Origin: an uncultured Clostridia bacterium
Lineage (GTDB): Bacteria; Bacillota; Clostridia; Oscillospirales; Acutalibacteraceae
Length of the DNA stretch: 13,012 bases
Assembly: GCA_937880805.1 (NCBI GenBank)
Contig: CALGRR010000015.1
Coordinates: forward strand, 1 to 13,012
Reading direction: 5' to 3'
The first letter of the stretch is position 1. The number at the start of each line of letters is the position of its first letter. This document shows positions 6,679 through 13,012 of this stretch, one piece after another. A program made the position numbers and the translations under genes. Under the pieces are notes generated by a model. It had not been told where the DNA came from and did no database searches. It worked only from the letters and a program-made list of their open reading frames with translations.

Positions 6679-7610
6679 AAAAGATTGTTATTTTGACTAA
6701 TAATGTTTTCTATAAGCAAAACCGTTACACTATTTCCACACTGCTTATACTGTTCCTTTTGCAATACAATATCGGGAAAAGAATATTCTTTCGAAAAACC
6801 CATAAGAGCAAGGCATTCTTGAGGTGTAATCTTCCTGATGCCGTAATTATCCTTTATAAACGGAATTCTTTCTCTCCATGTTCCCATATTTGCTTTGAGG
6901 GTGAAACATATTCTGTCTTTGCTTGATTGAATGCCGTAATCGGAGAATCGATAAATCTGCTCACTGTCTTTCATTGCTGCGTTCAGTTTTTTATATTCGG
7001 GAGAATCGACTGAAAGATAATACTTGTCATCTGCTTTTTGCGTTTTGTCGATTATATCGAAGATTCGCTTTTCAAGTTTACACTTTTCAGGAAACTTGAA
7101 CTTATCACAAGCTTCCTTCGACTTAAAAGCAACAATATAGGTTCTTGTTCTGTGCTGCGGAATCCCGTAATCACAAGCATCTGCAATAAGATATCTTATA
7201 AAGTAATCTCGACTTGCGAGCTCATTGTGAATTACATTGAAAGTTTTGCCGTTGTCGTGTTCCGTAAGATTTGCAACATTCTCCAAGAAAATAACAGGCG
7301 GTTGCAGTTCGTCTGCGATTCTCATTATTTCAAAGAACAGATTTCCTCTTGCATCCTTGAAACCTTTTTGATTGCCGCAAACGGAGAACGATTGGCACGG
7401 GAAACCTGCCGTCAGCACATCAACTTTTTCAAGTGCTTTTGCATCGAGATTTCTTATATCTCCCTCAATAAGTTTTGTGTTCGGGAAATTGTGCCTGTAT
7501 GTTTTACAAGCATCCTGATCAATTTCGTTTGCCCAAGCGACTTCAAATCCTGCCTGAATAAATCCCAAATCAATACCGCCGATGCCTGCGAATAAACTTC
7601 CGATTTTCAT
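6663..7610 (-). CDS. DNA (cytosine-5-)-methyltransferase, last gene of HpaII-type operon
   Basis: A compact 315-residue C5-cytosine methyltransferase. Motif I is SLFAGIGGIDLGF (5-17), motif IV GFPCQSFSVCG with catalytic C72, motif VI ENV (110-112), motif VIII PQHRTRTYIVAF (151-162), motif IX RKITPQECLALMGF (259-272) and motif X KQCGNSV (289-295). The last is slightly unusual in having QCGNSV where Q-V/F-GNSV is common. The target-recognition segment (about 200-255) includes LKANMGTWRERIPFIKDNYG and clearly differs from that of the Vsr-fused methyltransferase upstream, so it probably has another specificity or strand preference. Its ATG overlaps the endonuclease stop (ATGA at 7610-7607), which shows translational coupling. 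Having two methyltransferases with one endonuclease suggests either hemispecific protection or an extra regulatory or anti-restriction role; the sequence does not decide. Confidence 0.93.
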   Translation of the reverse strand: MKIGSLFAGIGGIDLGFIQAGFEVAWANEIDQDACKTYRHNFPNTKLIEGDIRNLDAKALEKVDVLTAGFPCQSFSVCGNQKGFKDARGNLFFEIMRIADELQPPVIFLENVANLTEHDNGKTFNVIHNELASRDYFIRYLIADACDYGIPQHRTRTYIVAFKSKEACDKFKFPEKCKLEKRIFDIIDKTQKADDKYYLSVDSPEYKKLNAAMKDSEQIYRFSDYGIQSSKDRICFTLKANMGTWRERIPFIKDNYGIRKITPQECLALMGFSKEYSFPDIVLQKEQYKQCGNSVTVLLIENIISQNNNLFHKTE

Positions 7611-8680
7611 ATAAATCTTATCTGTAAATTAAGTTTAAGATATGTTTTGCCGTTTTCTTTGTAAAGTGAAGCAAAACCGTGTCTGGTTGTCGAACCTCTT
7701 TCATATCTTGTGTTGTTCATCAAATACTCTTTGAAGAAATCTCTGTTGTAAATATGATAAGCAAGAACATTACCTGCAGAAGTTACAACGATATATCCGC
7801 CGTTTGCTTCATCGTGACCATCCCAAACAGTTGCGGGAGTCATACCGAGAGCCGCACAGCAAAGCAGTTCTTTGAACTTATATTCATAGAATCCGTTTGC
7901 AGGGAAGCCAAGTGGGTTGGATTGTTCAAGAACATTGACAACTTCGCGGCATTTACCGAAACCATCTCTGTAATGAACAACAAGTGACTCGGCAACAATT
8001 TCATGCAAACGGCTGTCGATAAGCATAAGGTTGTTTGCAAAAGTATCACTGTTTACCTTAACGAACTTAACCGAAGACGCTTCGCTGAAAATTCGATTCA
8101 TTCTGTCTCTGATTTTTGTCTTTGTATCAATTGCATTGATAGAATCAATTTGCCCGTCATCAAGACCCTCAACTTCATAAATAAAGTTTGTTGCACCGGT
8201 TGCATTAATAAGTGTAGGTGCATTGCCAATTTCGGATTTGATGCTGAAGCCGCAAACAGGAGAATAGCCCGTTTGGATATCGTGAATCTGCATTGTGATA
8301 TCTGTTTTATCGCTTGAAGGTGCAGCAAGTCTGCCGCAACCGATTTCTTTGAGAAATTCTTCGCTCTGCTCTATGGCAAAAGCACGGTTGCCGCCTTCGG
8401 TAATCTTGTCATAAAGATAATCGGCTTCTTCGCAAAATTGATTCTGAGGATATGACTTAACAAGATTGTTGTTGAAATAAATATCAATCTTTCTGTCTTG
8501 TGAATCAACCGTATATTCGTATTTGCTGTTTTTGATTTCTTCACGAAGTATTTTCAGAATGGGGAAATACATATCGTCGATTTGGTCAAGGTTTTCATCG
8601 GCGGCATAAATTCTGCCTTGGGCGAGCAAACGCAGAAGGACATATGCCTCGCTCCATTCGCCTTTATTTCCCGTTATCAT
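7607..8680 (-). CDS. HpaII-like type II restriction endonuclease
   Basis: A 357-residue protein that I recognise as the R.HpaII family (about 358 residues in Haemophilus), from its start MITGNKGEWSEAYV and the SDKTDI block followed by GFSIKS, which correspond closely to R.HpaII as I recall it. D127 in SDKTDI (123-128) and K148 in CGFSIKSEIG (143-152) are plausible PD-(D/E)XK catalytic positions, with Ser in place of the usual acidic residue (S-I-K). HpaII cuts CCGG, and the same site is suggested by the methyltransferase encoded upstream. The start ATG lies 17 bp inside the preceding gene, with AGAGGTG as its ribosome binding site, and the stop overlaps the next methyltransferase by 4 bp. The catalytic activity is intended against unmethylated foreign DNA. 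The family is well supported; the exact site is inferred. Confidence 0.85.
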   Translation of the reverse strand: MITGNKGEWSEAYVLLRLLAQGRIYAADENLDQIDDMYFPILKILREEIKNSKYEYTVDSQDRKIDIYFNNNLVKSYPQNQFCEEADYLYDKITEGGNRAFAIEQSEEFLKEIGCGRLAAPSSDKTDITMQIHDIQTGYSPVCGFSIKSEIGNAPTLINATGATNFIYEVEGLDDGQIDSINAIDTKTKIRDRMNRIFSEASSVKFVKVNSDTFANNLMLIDSRLHEIVAESLVVHYRDGFGKCREVVNVLEQSNPLGFPANGFYEYKFKELLCCAALGMTPATVWDGHDEANGGYIVVTSAGNVLAYHIYNRDFFKEYLMNNTRYERGSTTRHGFASLYKENGKTYLKLNLQIRFI

Positions 8681-10088
8681 TGTCCAACACCTCTTTGATT
8701 TTTTTAGCTATGGCTTCAATAACATTAACGGTTACGCTGTTACCGAACTGATTGTAGAGATGAGTATCGGCAAGCGGAAGAACGAAATCATCGGGGAAGC
8801 CTTGAAGTCTTGCCCACTCTCTCGGTGTCATTTTTCTGATACCTTCTTTGTTGATTTCGCCTTTTATATGTGTTGTAGGTGTAAGGTCGGTCTGTCTGTT
8901 ATCGATTACGAGATTTCTTTCTCTGCCCATACCGCCGCATACAATCGCACCGGCAATATCTTCCCAGTTTCTTATTTCATATCCGAAACCGTTGCCCTTG
9001 GCTGCGTGGCGAGCTTTGTGGTTTTTGAGGGTCTGAAGATATGTTTCGCTCAAATAATATTTCGCTGCAACGGGATTCTCTTCCATAATATCTTTGAGGA
9101 CCGTGTCGGGATTGGTAGGAGTCGGGAAACGGAACCAAGTTGAATCAATATCATTTCTGAAAGCAACGATATATATTCTTTCTCTGTTCTGCGGCACACC
9201 GAAGTCTTTACTGTTAAGAATCTGATGATGAACGGTGTACCCGAGCTGTGTGAAAGTATCGCAGATAATCTTGAATGTGCGTCCCTTATCGTGAATAACA
9301 AGACCTTTTACGTTTTCACAGAAAATAACTTTCGGCTTATGATGTTCGCAAATTCTTGCAACATCAAGGAACAAGTTACCTCTGCAAAGACCCTTGTAAT
9401 TATCTTCAAAGCCTTTTCTCTGACCTGCCATACTGAATGCCTGACAAGGGAAACCGGCGAGACAGATGTCAAACTCGGGAACATCTTTTTCATCAAACAC
9501 GGTGATGTCTCCGGCAATATCAAAATTATCGTTAAAATTAGCATTATATGTTTTCTGTGCGTTTTCATCCCATTCGCTGACAAAAACAGTCTCAATATTT
9601 TTGCCGAATGCTCTATCGAACCCCAAACGGATTCCGCCGATACCGGCAAACAAATCTATGGATTTATAGTTGGGCATATTTCCTTTAACCGCCATTTCTA
9701 TTCTGTCGGCACATTTGCCGGGATTTTTCTTTATCTCTTTGCCCCAAAAGCGCAAAACTGTCCAACCGTCAGCTTCAAGCTTTTCGGTAACATCTTTATC
9801 TCGTTGGATATTGCGTTCGATTTTCGGAATCCAAAACTCCTGATTGGACTTGAAATCCGCTTTTCTTTCTTCCCAATTATAACCGTGCCAAAATTCGCTG
9901 TCGCAGAACACGGCAACCTTCTTGCCGATAAAAACAATATCGGGTTTGCCGAAAACATTTTTTGCATTCTTACGATACCGTAAGCCTCTTGCCCACAGTT
10001 CTTTGCGAAGTGCTATTTCAATTTTGGAATCTTTGTTTTTAACAGCCTGCATATTTCTGCGGCGCTGTTCGGGAGTATGTCTGTCCAA
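8664..10088 (-). CDS. Vsr-like mismatch endonuclease fused to M.HpaII-like cytosine-5 methyltransferase
   Basis: A 474-residue fusion. Residues 1-135 are a Vsr-type very-short-patch-repair endonuclease: RRRNMQAVKNKDSKIE, GKPDIVF with D50, FCDSEFWHGYNW with H68, ERNIQRDKDV (N93, R96, D97) and VLRFWGKEI. From 143 on it is a C5-methyltransferase: motif I DLFAGIGGIRLGF (145-157), motif IV FPCQAFSMAG with C215, ENV (258-260), QNRERIYIVAF (300-310), motif IX RKMTPREWARLQGFP (418-432), motif X YNQFGNSV (445-452). The recognition segment (GNGFGYE, GGMGRERNLVID, DLTPTTHIKGEINKEGIRK) closely matches M.HpaII as I remember it, so the target is probably CCGG. Deamination of the methylated C gives T:G mismatches, which the attached Vsr would nick for repair. 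The start is TTG at 10088-10086, with AAGGAG at 10098-10103, spacing 9. It is the first gene of the restriction-modification operon. Confidence 0.92.
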   Translation of the reverse strand: MDRHTPEQRRRNMQAVKNKDSKIEIALRKELWARGLRYRKNAKNVFGKPDIVFIGKKVAVFCDSEFWHGYNWEERKADFKSNQEFWIPKIERNIQRDKDVTEKLEADGWTVLRFWGKEIKKNPGKCADRIEMAVKGNMPNYKSIDLFAGIGGIRLGFDRAFGKNIETVFVSEWDENAQKTYNANFNDNFDIAGDITVFDEKDVPEFDICLAGFPCQAFSMAGQRKGFEDNYKGLCRGNLFLDVARICEHHKPKVIFCENVKGLVIHDKGRTFKIICDTFTQLGYTVHHQILNSKDFGVPQNRERIYIVAFRNDIDSTWFRFPTPTNPDTVLKDIMEENPVAAKYYLSETYLQTLKNHKARHAAKGNGFGYEIRNWEDIAGAIVCGGMGRERNLVIDNRQTDLTPTTHIKGEINKEGIRKMTPREWARLQGFPDDFVLPLADTHLYNQFGNSVTVNVIEAIAKKIKEVLDNDNGK

Positions 10089-10097
10089 GGCGGAATT

Positions 10098-10103
10098 CTC
10101 CTT
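10098..10103 (-). promoter_or_regulatory. Ribosome binding site fixing a TTG start
   Basis: AAGGAG on the minus strand lies nine nucleotides before TTG 10088-10086. No ATG or GTG in the same frame fits the conserved Vsr beginning (DRHTPEQRRRNM), so the TTG start of the fused gene is set by this site. Confidence 0.75.
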
Positions 10104-10120
10104 ATACTTATAGATATTTT

Positions 10121-10149
10121 ATTTTAACATAATATACTATAAAAGGCAA
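10121..10149 (-). promoter_or_regulatory. Promoter of the HpaII-type restriction-modification operon
   Basis: On the minus strand TTGCCT (10149-10144) and TAAAAT (10126-10121) are separated by exactly 17 nt, each within one or two bases of consensus. Transcription would begin near 10114 and give a short leader of about 25 nt that includes the AAGGAG site. The promoter is divergent from the SOS-type promoter at 10199-10227, about 50 bp away. Confidence 0.65.
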
Positions 10150-10198
10150 TAATCAAAATTAATACGATATAAGATGACAAACAAAAACAAAATCTATC

Positions 10199-10227
10199 TT
10201 GACAATAGAACAAATGTTCCGTATAAT
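10199..10227 (+). promoter_or_regulatory. Consensus promoter of the sigma-region-4-like gene
   Basis: TTGACA at 10199-10204 and TATAAT at 10222-10227 with a 17-nt spacer give a perfect consensus on the plus strand. It lies about 35 nt upstream of the ATG at 10263. The spacer contains a LexA box, so the promoter should be strong but repressed in normal growth. Confidence 0.85.
10207..10220. promoter_or_regulatory. LexA (DinR) box between -35 and -10
   Basis: GAAC-AAAT-GTTC at 10208-10219, flanked by A and C, matches the Gram-positive LexA/DinR operator core GAAC-N4-GTTC exactly and lies inside the promoter spacer. LexA bound here would exclude RNA polymerase, and RecA-stimulated cleavage of LexA after DNA damage would release the gene at 10263. 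I have no LexA gene in this window, so the repressor is assumed from family knowledge. Confidence 0.75.
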
Positions 10228-10262
10228 GTTTGTGTAATTTATGGTAAAGGACAGGATGTTGA

Positions 10263-11051
10263 ATGTATAAGGACGATAATACTTGGCTTGATGCGGACAG
10301 GTTGCCGACGATGGAGGAGCTGTCTGAATTTTTCAAAACTCACGATTTTACAACGTTACAGGTTTACGGTGAGGGTGAGCTTGACCACGAGGATAATGCC
10401 GAGATAGCGTATGTAGCCTCGGTTTTTAATGAGAAATGGGACGAGCTTGCAAGGGAGAAGGGGCTGAGAGGTCACATATCCTGCTATGATAAAAACGAAA
10501 ATCCGCTTATGCTTCTGAGAAACGGCACATCGCAGGTCGTCAGCGAAGCGGTTTACAAGCTGATTGATGAAAATCCTGACTGTGCCGCACAAATCATTGA
10601 GCAGTTTTCATCGGCTTTTGGCAACACGGAAAAGGCGGATGAGCTTTTAACCAAAAGCATAGATACCGCTTTGGATGCTATGCAGTTTAGTGAGCTTGCG
10701 GGAATTGTTCAGAGTGTGCCGGCACACGAGGATTTCAGCCATAAGCAGCAGAACTTTCCTGCGGCGGATTTTGACCGCAAATGGAATCACAGCAGGGCAA
10801 AGGTTGTTGTTGAATCCGTAGAAGAAATTGACGAACAGACCGCCTATGCGGAGGATGTGAGCGAGATAGTTTTTGCAAACGAAAGATTTACGAACTTCTG
10901 GGGAGATCTGAGTGAGGACGACAAAACCATTCTGATGTATGCGATGAACGGAATGACACAAGCCGAGATAGCGGAGAAGATGGGCTTCAAAACTCACAGC
11001 GCAGTCGGCAAAAGGCTTGCAAAGCTGAAGAAAAAGTTTATAGAGGCATAA
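10263..11051 (+). CDS. Predicted SOS-regulated protein with C-terminal sigma-region-4-like HTH
   Basis: A 262-residue protein I do not recognise as a named family. The C-terminal 45 residues (about 216-260: LSEDDKTILMYAMNGMTQ, AEIAEKMGFKTHSAVGKR, LAKLKKKF) form a clear sigma-70 region 4/LuxR-like helix-turn-helix. Residues 1-60 include a short EELSEFFKTHDF segment and a DNAEIAYVAS helix; 80-200 is acidic and largely helical. No region 2 is visible, so it is not a full sigma factor; it may bind DNA as a regulator. ATG at 10263 follows AAAGG-ACAGG, a weak to moderate ribosome binding site. The gene has its own consensus promoter with an embedded LexA box and ends at a strong hairpin terminator. 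It is divergent from the restriction-modification operon. A role in the DNA damage response is inferred from the operator alone. Confidence 0.8.
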   Translation: MYKDDNTWLDADRLPTMEELSEFFKTHDFTTLQVYGEGELDHEDNAEIAYVASVFNEKWDELAREKGLRGHISCYDKNENPLMLLRNGTSQVVSEAVYKLIDENPDCAAQIIEQFSSAFGNTEKADELLTKSIDTALDAMQFSELAGIVQSVPAHEDFSHKQQNFPAADFDRKWNHSRAKVVVESVEEIDEQTAYAEDVSEIVFANERFTNFWGDLSEDDKTILMYAMNGMTQAEIAEKMGFKTHSAVGKRLAKLKKKFIEA

Positions 11052-11058
11052 AAAAAGA

Positions 11059-11090
11059 GGGAACAAACTGTAAAAATATGGTTTGTTCCC
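11059..11090. terminator. Bidirectional intrinsic terminator
   Basis: GGGAACAAAC (11059-11068) pairs perfectly over 10 bp with GTTTGTTCCC (11081-11090) around a 12-nt loop. On the minus strand it is followed by TCTTTTTTT, a perfect tail for the convergent pyrophosphatase-like gene ending at 11119; on the plus strand the tail (TTGAGTGTTTATTT) is weaker but T-rich, so it can also end the SOS-type gene. Confidence 0.85.
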
Positions 11091-11118
11091 TTGAGTGTTT
11101 ATTTAGATAAATTGGAGT

Positions 11119-11463
11119 TTATCGATGTATTAAAACGCCTTTCATAAACTGTGTTTCATTATGTGTTTCGTATACAATTTTCTTTTCTTCTTCTGTGCAT
11201 CCAATCAGTATTTTAATTTCTGAATCCTTCTTCATTAAATCAACAATACACATTATTGCATCAACCTTTTTTTCGCTACTTCCTACCCACACATCTATTC
11301 CCGCACCATCCATAGATGATGTATCCTTTAAATATCCATAATCAACTCGATAAATGAAATCAGGATACTTGGGATGTGCAGTTCCTTTTGGTCTATCAAT
11401 TATTATTTCAGAATTATTCACCAATTCATCTAATGCGTTCCAAAATTCAATATTATATTGCAT
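11119..11463 (-). CDS. Short inorganic pyrophosphatase-like protein
   Basis: A 114-residue protein with the family I inorganic pyrophosphatase signatures IIDRPKGTAHPKYPDFIY, RVDYGYLKDT and MDGAGIDVWVGS; in canonical enzymes the last is DGDPLDV, so the usual second Asp is replaced here. The following VDAIMCIVDLMKKDSEIKIL and GCTEEEKKIV are typical of a short clostridial branch annotated in this family. It is much shorter than the usual 170-plus residues, so activity on pyrophosphate is uncertain. I chose ATG at 11463 over a TTG at 11481 because AGAGGA lies 8 nt upstream of the ATG. It lies 30 nt behind the XRE/zinc-ribbon regulator on the same strand and is probably cotranscribed with it, ending at the bidirectional terminator. 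Confidence 0.75.
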   Translation of the reverse strand: MQYNIEFWNALDELVNNSEIIIDRPKGTAHPKYPDFIYRVDYGYLKDTSSMDGAGIDVWVGSSEKKVDAIMCIVDLMKKDSEIKILIGCTEEEKKIVYETHNETQFMKGVLIHR

Positions 11464-11493
11464 CTTGTCAATCCTCTGCAATTTCTAATTTTT

Positions 11494-12258
11494 CTATCTC
11501 TTCTTATAAACAACCAGTTCAGGATTTTCACCGTTTTCTTCGTATGTGCAAACAAGCAAAAAATCCATATTTGCAGCAATACCGAAACAACGCTCGCCGC
11601 CGAATTCACATTCAAGCTGATTGCCGAGATAGGTGGCGTTATCATCAAGAAATTTAACAGTCTGTCCGTTGGGGAGACGGTATTCAAGATTGATATATCC
11701 GCCTACAAGTGCGTTGAGCTTTTCAACCTTCGGCATACCCTCAATATGCAAATCATTGAATTCCTTGATAAGCTGTTCTTTGAACTCGTTGAACTTATCC
11801 GCACCGTCAAGATTTTTGTATTGCTTCCAGTAATTCAGCTTCGGCAGCATATCTTTCATATAAGCACGAGCCTGTTCAGATGAAAAGTGTTCATTTGCCA
11901 TATTCTGCACGCAGACCTCAATTAAATCATCCATATTATGATACATATATTCACCATCAGCATAGCACCATTTACAGTATTCTTCGTTAAAAAAGCCATC
12001 TGTTTCCTTGCTGATATTACAGTCTTCAAGCGGCATACCGCAGCATTGGCAAACGAGTTTTTGCGGAGAGCCTAAAAGAGTATTGATTGAAACATCAAAC
12101 AGCTTTGATAAAAGCTTCAGAGTTTCCGTGTTAGGGGTTGTTTCACCGTTCTCCCATCGGCTGACCGCCTGGCGGGTAACAAAAACCTTTTCGGCAAGTT
12201 CATCCTGTGATAAACCTTTTTTAGTTCTCAGTTCAAGTATAATATCTTTAGTTTCCAT
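11494..12258 (-). CDS. XRE-family regulator with zinc-ribbon domain
   Basis: A 254-residue protein. Residues 5-60 are an XRE helix-turn-helix (LRTKKGLSQDELAEK, FVTRQAVSRWENGETTPNTE) of the common Firmicutes type. Residues 68-105 carry a putative zinc ribbon, C70/C73 (VCQCCGMPLEDC) with C95/C98 (EEYCKWCY), followed by the YHNMDDLIEVCVQNM helix typical of the Zn_ribbon_2 family. The C-terminal part (about 165-254) is a beta-rich segment, GGYINLEYRLPNGQ and onward, whose role I cannot name. The start ATG at 12258 has GAGGTGAT at the right distance. It should be a DNA-binding repressor that may sense metal or a small ligand; this is inferred from the domain pairing. It leads a two-gene unit with the pyrophosphatase-like gene. 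Confidence 0.85.
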   Translation of the reverse strand: METKDIILELRTKKGLSQDELAEKVFVTRQAVSRWENGETTPNTETLKLLSKLFDVSINTLLGSPQKLVCQCCGMPLEDCNISKETDGFFNEEYCKWCYADGEYMYHNMDDLIEVCVQNMANEHFSSEQARAYMKDMLPKLNYWKQYKNLDGADKFNEFKEQLIKEFNDLHIEGMPKVEKLNALVGGYINLEYRLPNGQTVKFLDDNATYLGNQLECEFGGERCFGIAANMDFLLVCTYEENGENPELVVYKKR

Positions 12259-12278
12259 AAATTTATCACCTCAGTATT

Positions 12279-12307
12279 ATTCTAACACCGAATGTTTTAA
12301 TGAACAA
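12279..12307 (-). promoter_or_regulatory. Promoter of the XRE/zinc-ribbon gene
   Basis: On the minus strand TTGTTC (12307-12302) and TAGAAT (12284-12279) are 17 nt apart, a fair sigma-A match, with the ribosome binding site and ATG immediately downstream. It overlaps the tail of a weak hairpin behind the DUF5131 gene. Confidence 0.45.
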
Positions 12308-12323
12308 GCAACTCGCTGTTGCT
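12307..12323 (-). terminator. Weak hairpin after the DUF5131 gene
   Basis: AGCAAC (12307-12312) pairs with GTTGCT (12318-12323) around a 5-nt loop. On the minus strand it lies about 20 nt past the stop of the DUF5131 gene but has only TGTTCATT after the stem, so termination is doubtful. Confidence 0.3.
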
Positions 12324-12343
12324 TTTGCTTGATTAACATGAAT

Positions 12344-13012
12344 TTATCTGTGAGCCTTAAAATCTATCCCTGCTTTTCTTGCTTGACTGCACAGGTCTTT
12401 TGTCTGCAATTTGTATTCCTTACCGTCTTTGATAAAATGAGTTCCGCATTGTCTGAACTCAAAGGATACGTTTTTACGAATGCACTGTTCTCTGATATCA
12501 AGTGCCCAATCATAATCAAACACCCGTGCACAATAATCCGACTCTCCGCCGACAACTACAAGTTCAATATTATCAAGATGCGGTTCGATATGTATTTTTT
12601 CAAGCAACGGTTGTGCAGTAATACATTTGTGCTTTATCGGGAGCGATTCAAATAATGACAATCTTTCATCTGCATTTTTTTGAGTTTCAACGGTACAGCA
12701 CACAACAACATTCTCATATCCGTCGCCCCAATCGTCAGGGACACAATCTGCAAACCTTTCTATTCGTTTAGTGAGAAAAAGAAAAGTACAGTCTTGTCGT
12801 TGCTTTATCATATCCCAGCACTCTTTACGCCACTCGTCCGCTTCTTCTATCAGAAAATCTGTTGAAAAGCAAAGGTAAACCATTCCTGCTTTCATTTTGT
12901 AGTTTCCGTTTTTTAACCGCTCAACAGGTTTGTAAAAATCTTTTGTTTTTATAATGTCGTTTGTATTAACACCACGTTTTGCATCGCCTTTGTGTATATA
13001 GCAATGCAGACA
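12344..13012 (-). CDS. DUF5131 (phage Gp37/Gp68-like) protein, 5' end beyond the window
   Basis: The frame is open on the minus strand from the stop at 12346-12344 to the right edge, 222 codons, so the true start lies outside. The internal ATG at 12895 is not the real start, because conserved sequence continues upstream: CLHCYIHKGDAKRG, then KTKDFYKPVERLKNGNYKMKAG. CxxCY is the end of the Cys cluster of this radical-SAM-related family. Further family features are VYLCFSTDFLIEEADEWR, FLFLTKRIERF, NVVVCCTVETQKNADERL, CITAQPLLEKI, ELVVVGGESDYCARVFDYDWALDI and FEFRQCGTHF. The reaction is unknown. Such genes occur in phages and in bacterial accessory regions; there is no other phage gene here. It is upstream of and in the same direction as the XRE/zinc-ribbon gene. 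Confidence 0.85.
   Translation of the reverse strand, partial: CLHCYIHKGDAKRGVNTNDIIKTKDFYKPVERLKNGNYKMKAGMVYLCFSTDFLIEEADEWRKECWDMIKQRQDCTFLFLTKRIERFADCVPDDWGDGYENVVVCCTVETQKNADERLSLFESLPIKHKCITAQPLLEKIHIEPHLDNIELVVVGGESDYCARVFDYDWALDIREQCIRKNVSFEFRQCGTHFIKDGKEYKLQTKDLCSQARKAGIDFKAHR

Noticed and set aside
7038..7595. Plus-strand open frame (185 codons) opposite the 315-residue methyltransferase
   Set aside because: Antisense to conserved motifs I-VIII, cysteine- and isoleucine-rich without a domain, and without a start signal.
9225..9983. Long plus-strand open frame (252 codons) opposite the Vsr-methyltransferase gene
   Set aside because: It lies wholly antisense to a gene with full Vsr and methyltransferase motifs, has no recognisable motif and no ribosome binding site; it is a shadow frame.
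12008..12655. Plus-strand open frame of 215 codons crossing two minus-strand genes
   Set aside because: It spans the promoter and ends of two well-supported genes, and its composition is that of an antisense frame.
12344..13012. Prophage at the right edge because of the Gp37/Gp68-like gene
   Set aside because: No integrase, terminase, structural or lysis gene is present, and DUF5131 genes are also common in bacterial accessory regions.
1..13012. CRISPR array, tRNA, transposase or retron in the window
   Set aside because: No spaced direct repeats, cloverleaf, DDE/HUH motif or reverse-transcriptase xxDD motif was seen on either strand.

Overview
The window looks like an accessory, defence-rich stretch of a Clostridia-type Firmicute chromosome, probably a gut Oscillospiraceae/Ruminococcaceae-like organism. 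Ribosome binding sites are strong AGGAGG-type, several starts are TTG, promoters fit the sigma-A consensus, there is a Firmicutes-type LexA (DinR) box, and the flanking genes (YhbS-like GNAT, XRE plus zinc ribbon, short pyrophosphatase, DUF5131) are common in that group. No tRNA, rRNA, CRISPR array, transposase or integrase was seen. Family names come from reading motifs and from memory of the families; no search was run.

Left part (1-1904): a GNAT acetyltransferase and a small XRE regulator on the minus strand. Divergent from the regulator is a perfect-consensus promoter with a palindrome in its spacer. It drives a roughly 195-nt structured RNA that ends in an intrinsic terminator, immediately upstream of a small SLOG-like gene.

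Middle part (1897-6312, minus): a tightly overlapping three-gene operon. It encodes a cytosine-5 DNA methyltransferase, a 760-aa protein with two GHKL ATPase modules (MORC/MutL/Hsp90-like at the N-terminus, histidine-kinase-like at the C-terminus), and a receiver-domain protein whose C-terminal helical half carries an RNxxxH motif typical of HEPN ribonucleases. Read together, this suggests a methylation-linked defence system in which a DNA-sensing ATPase/kinase controls a phospho-receiver RNase. It is the most novel item here. A small unrecognised plus-strand ORF (about 6361-6678) separates it from the next operon.

Right-centre (6663-10088, minus): a restriction-modification operon in the order Vsr-like nickase fused to an M.HpaII-like methyltransferase (TTG start), R.HpaII-like endonuclease, second cytosine-5 methyltransferase. 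The genes overlap. The likely specificity is CCGG, inferred from the close resemblance of the target-recognition segment to M.HpaII.

Divergent from this operon is a 262-aa protein with a sigma-region-4-like C-terminal HTH (10263-11051). Its perfect promoter has a LexA box between the -35 and -10, so it should be SOS induced. To the right lie a short pyrophosphatase-like gene, an XRE/zinc-ribbon regulator, and a DUF5131 (phage Gp37/Gp68-like) gene cut by the window edge. By eye, genes 1897-6678 are clearly more AT-rich than 7600-11051, so the two defence modules probably arrived separately.
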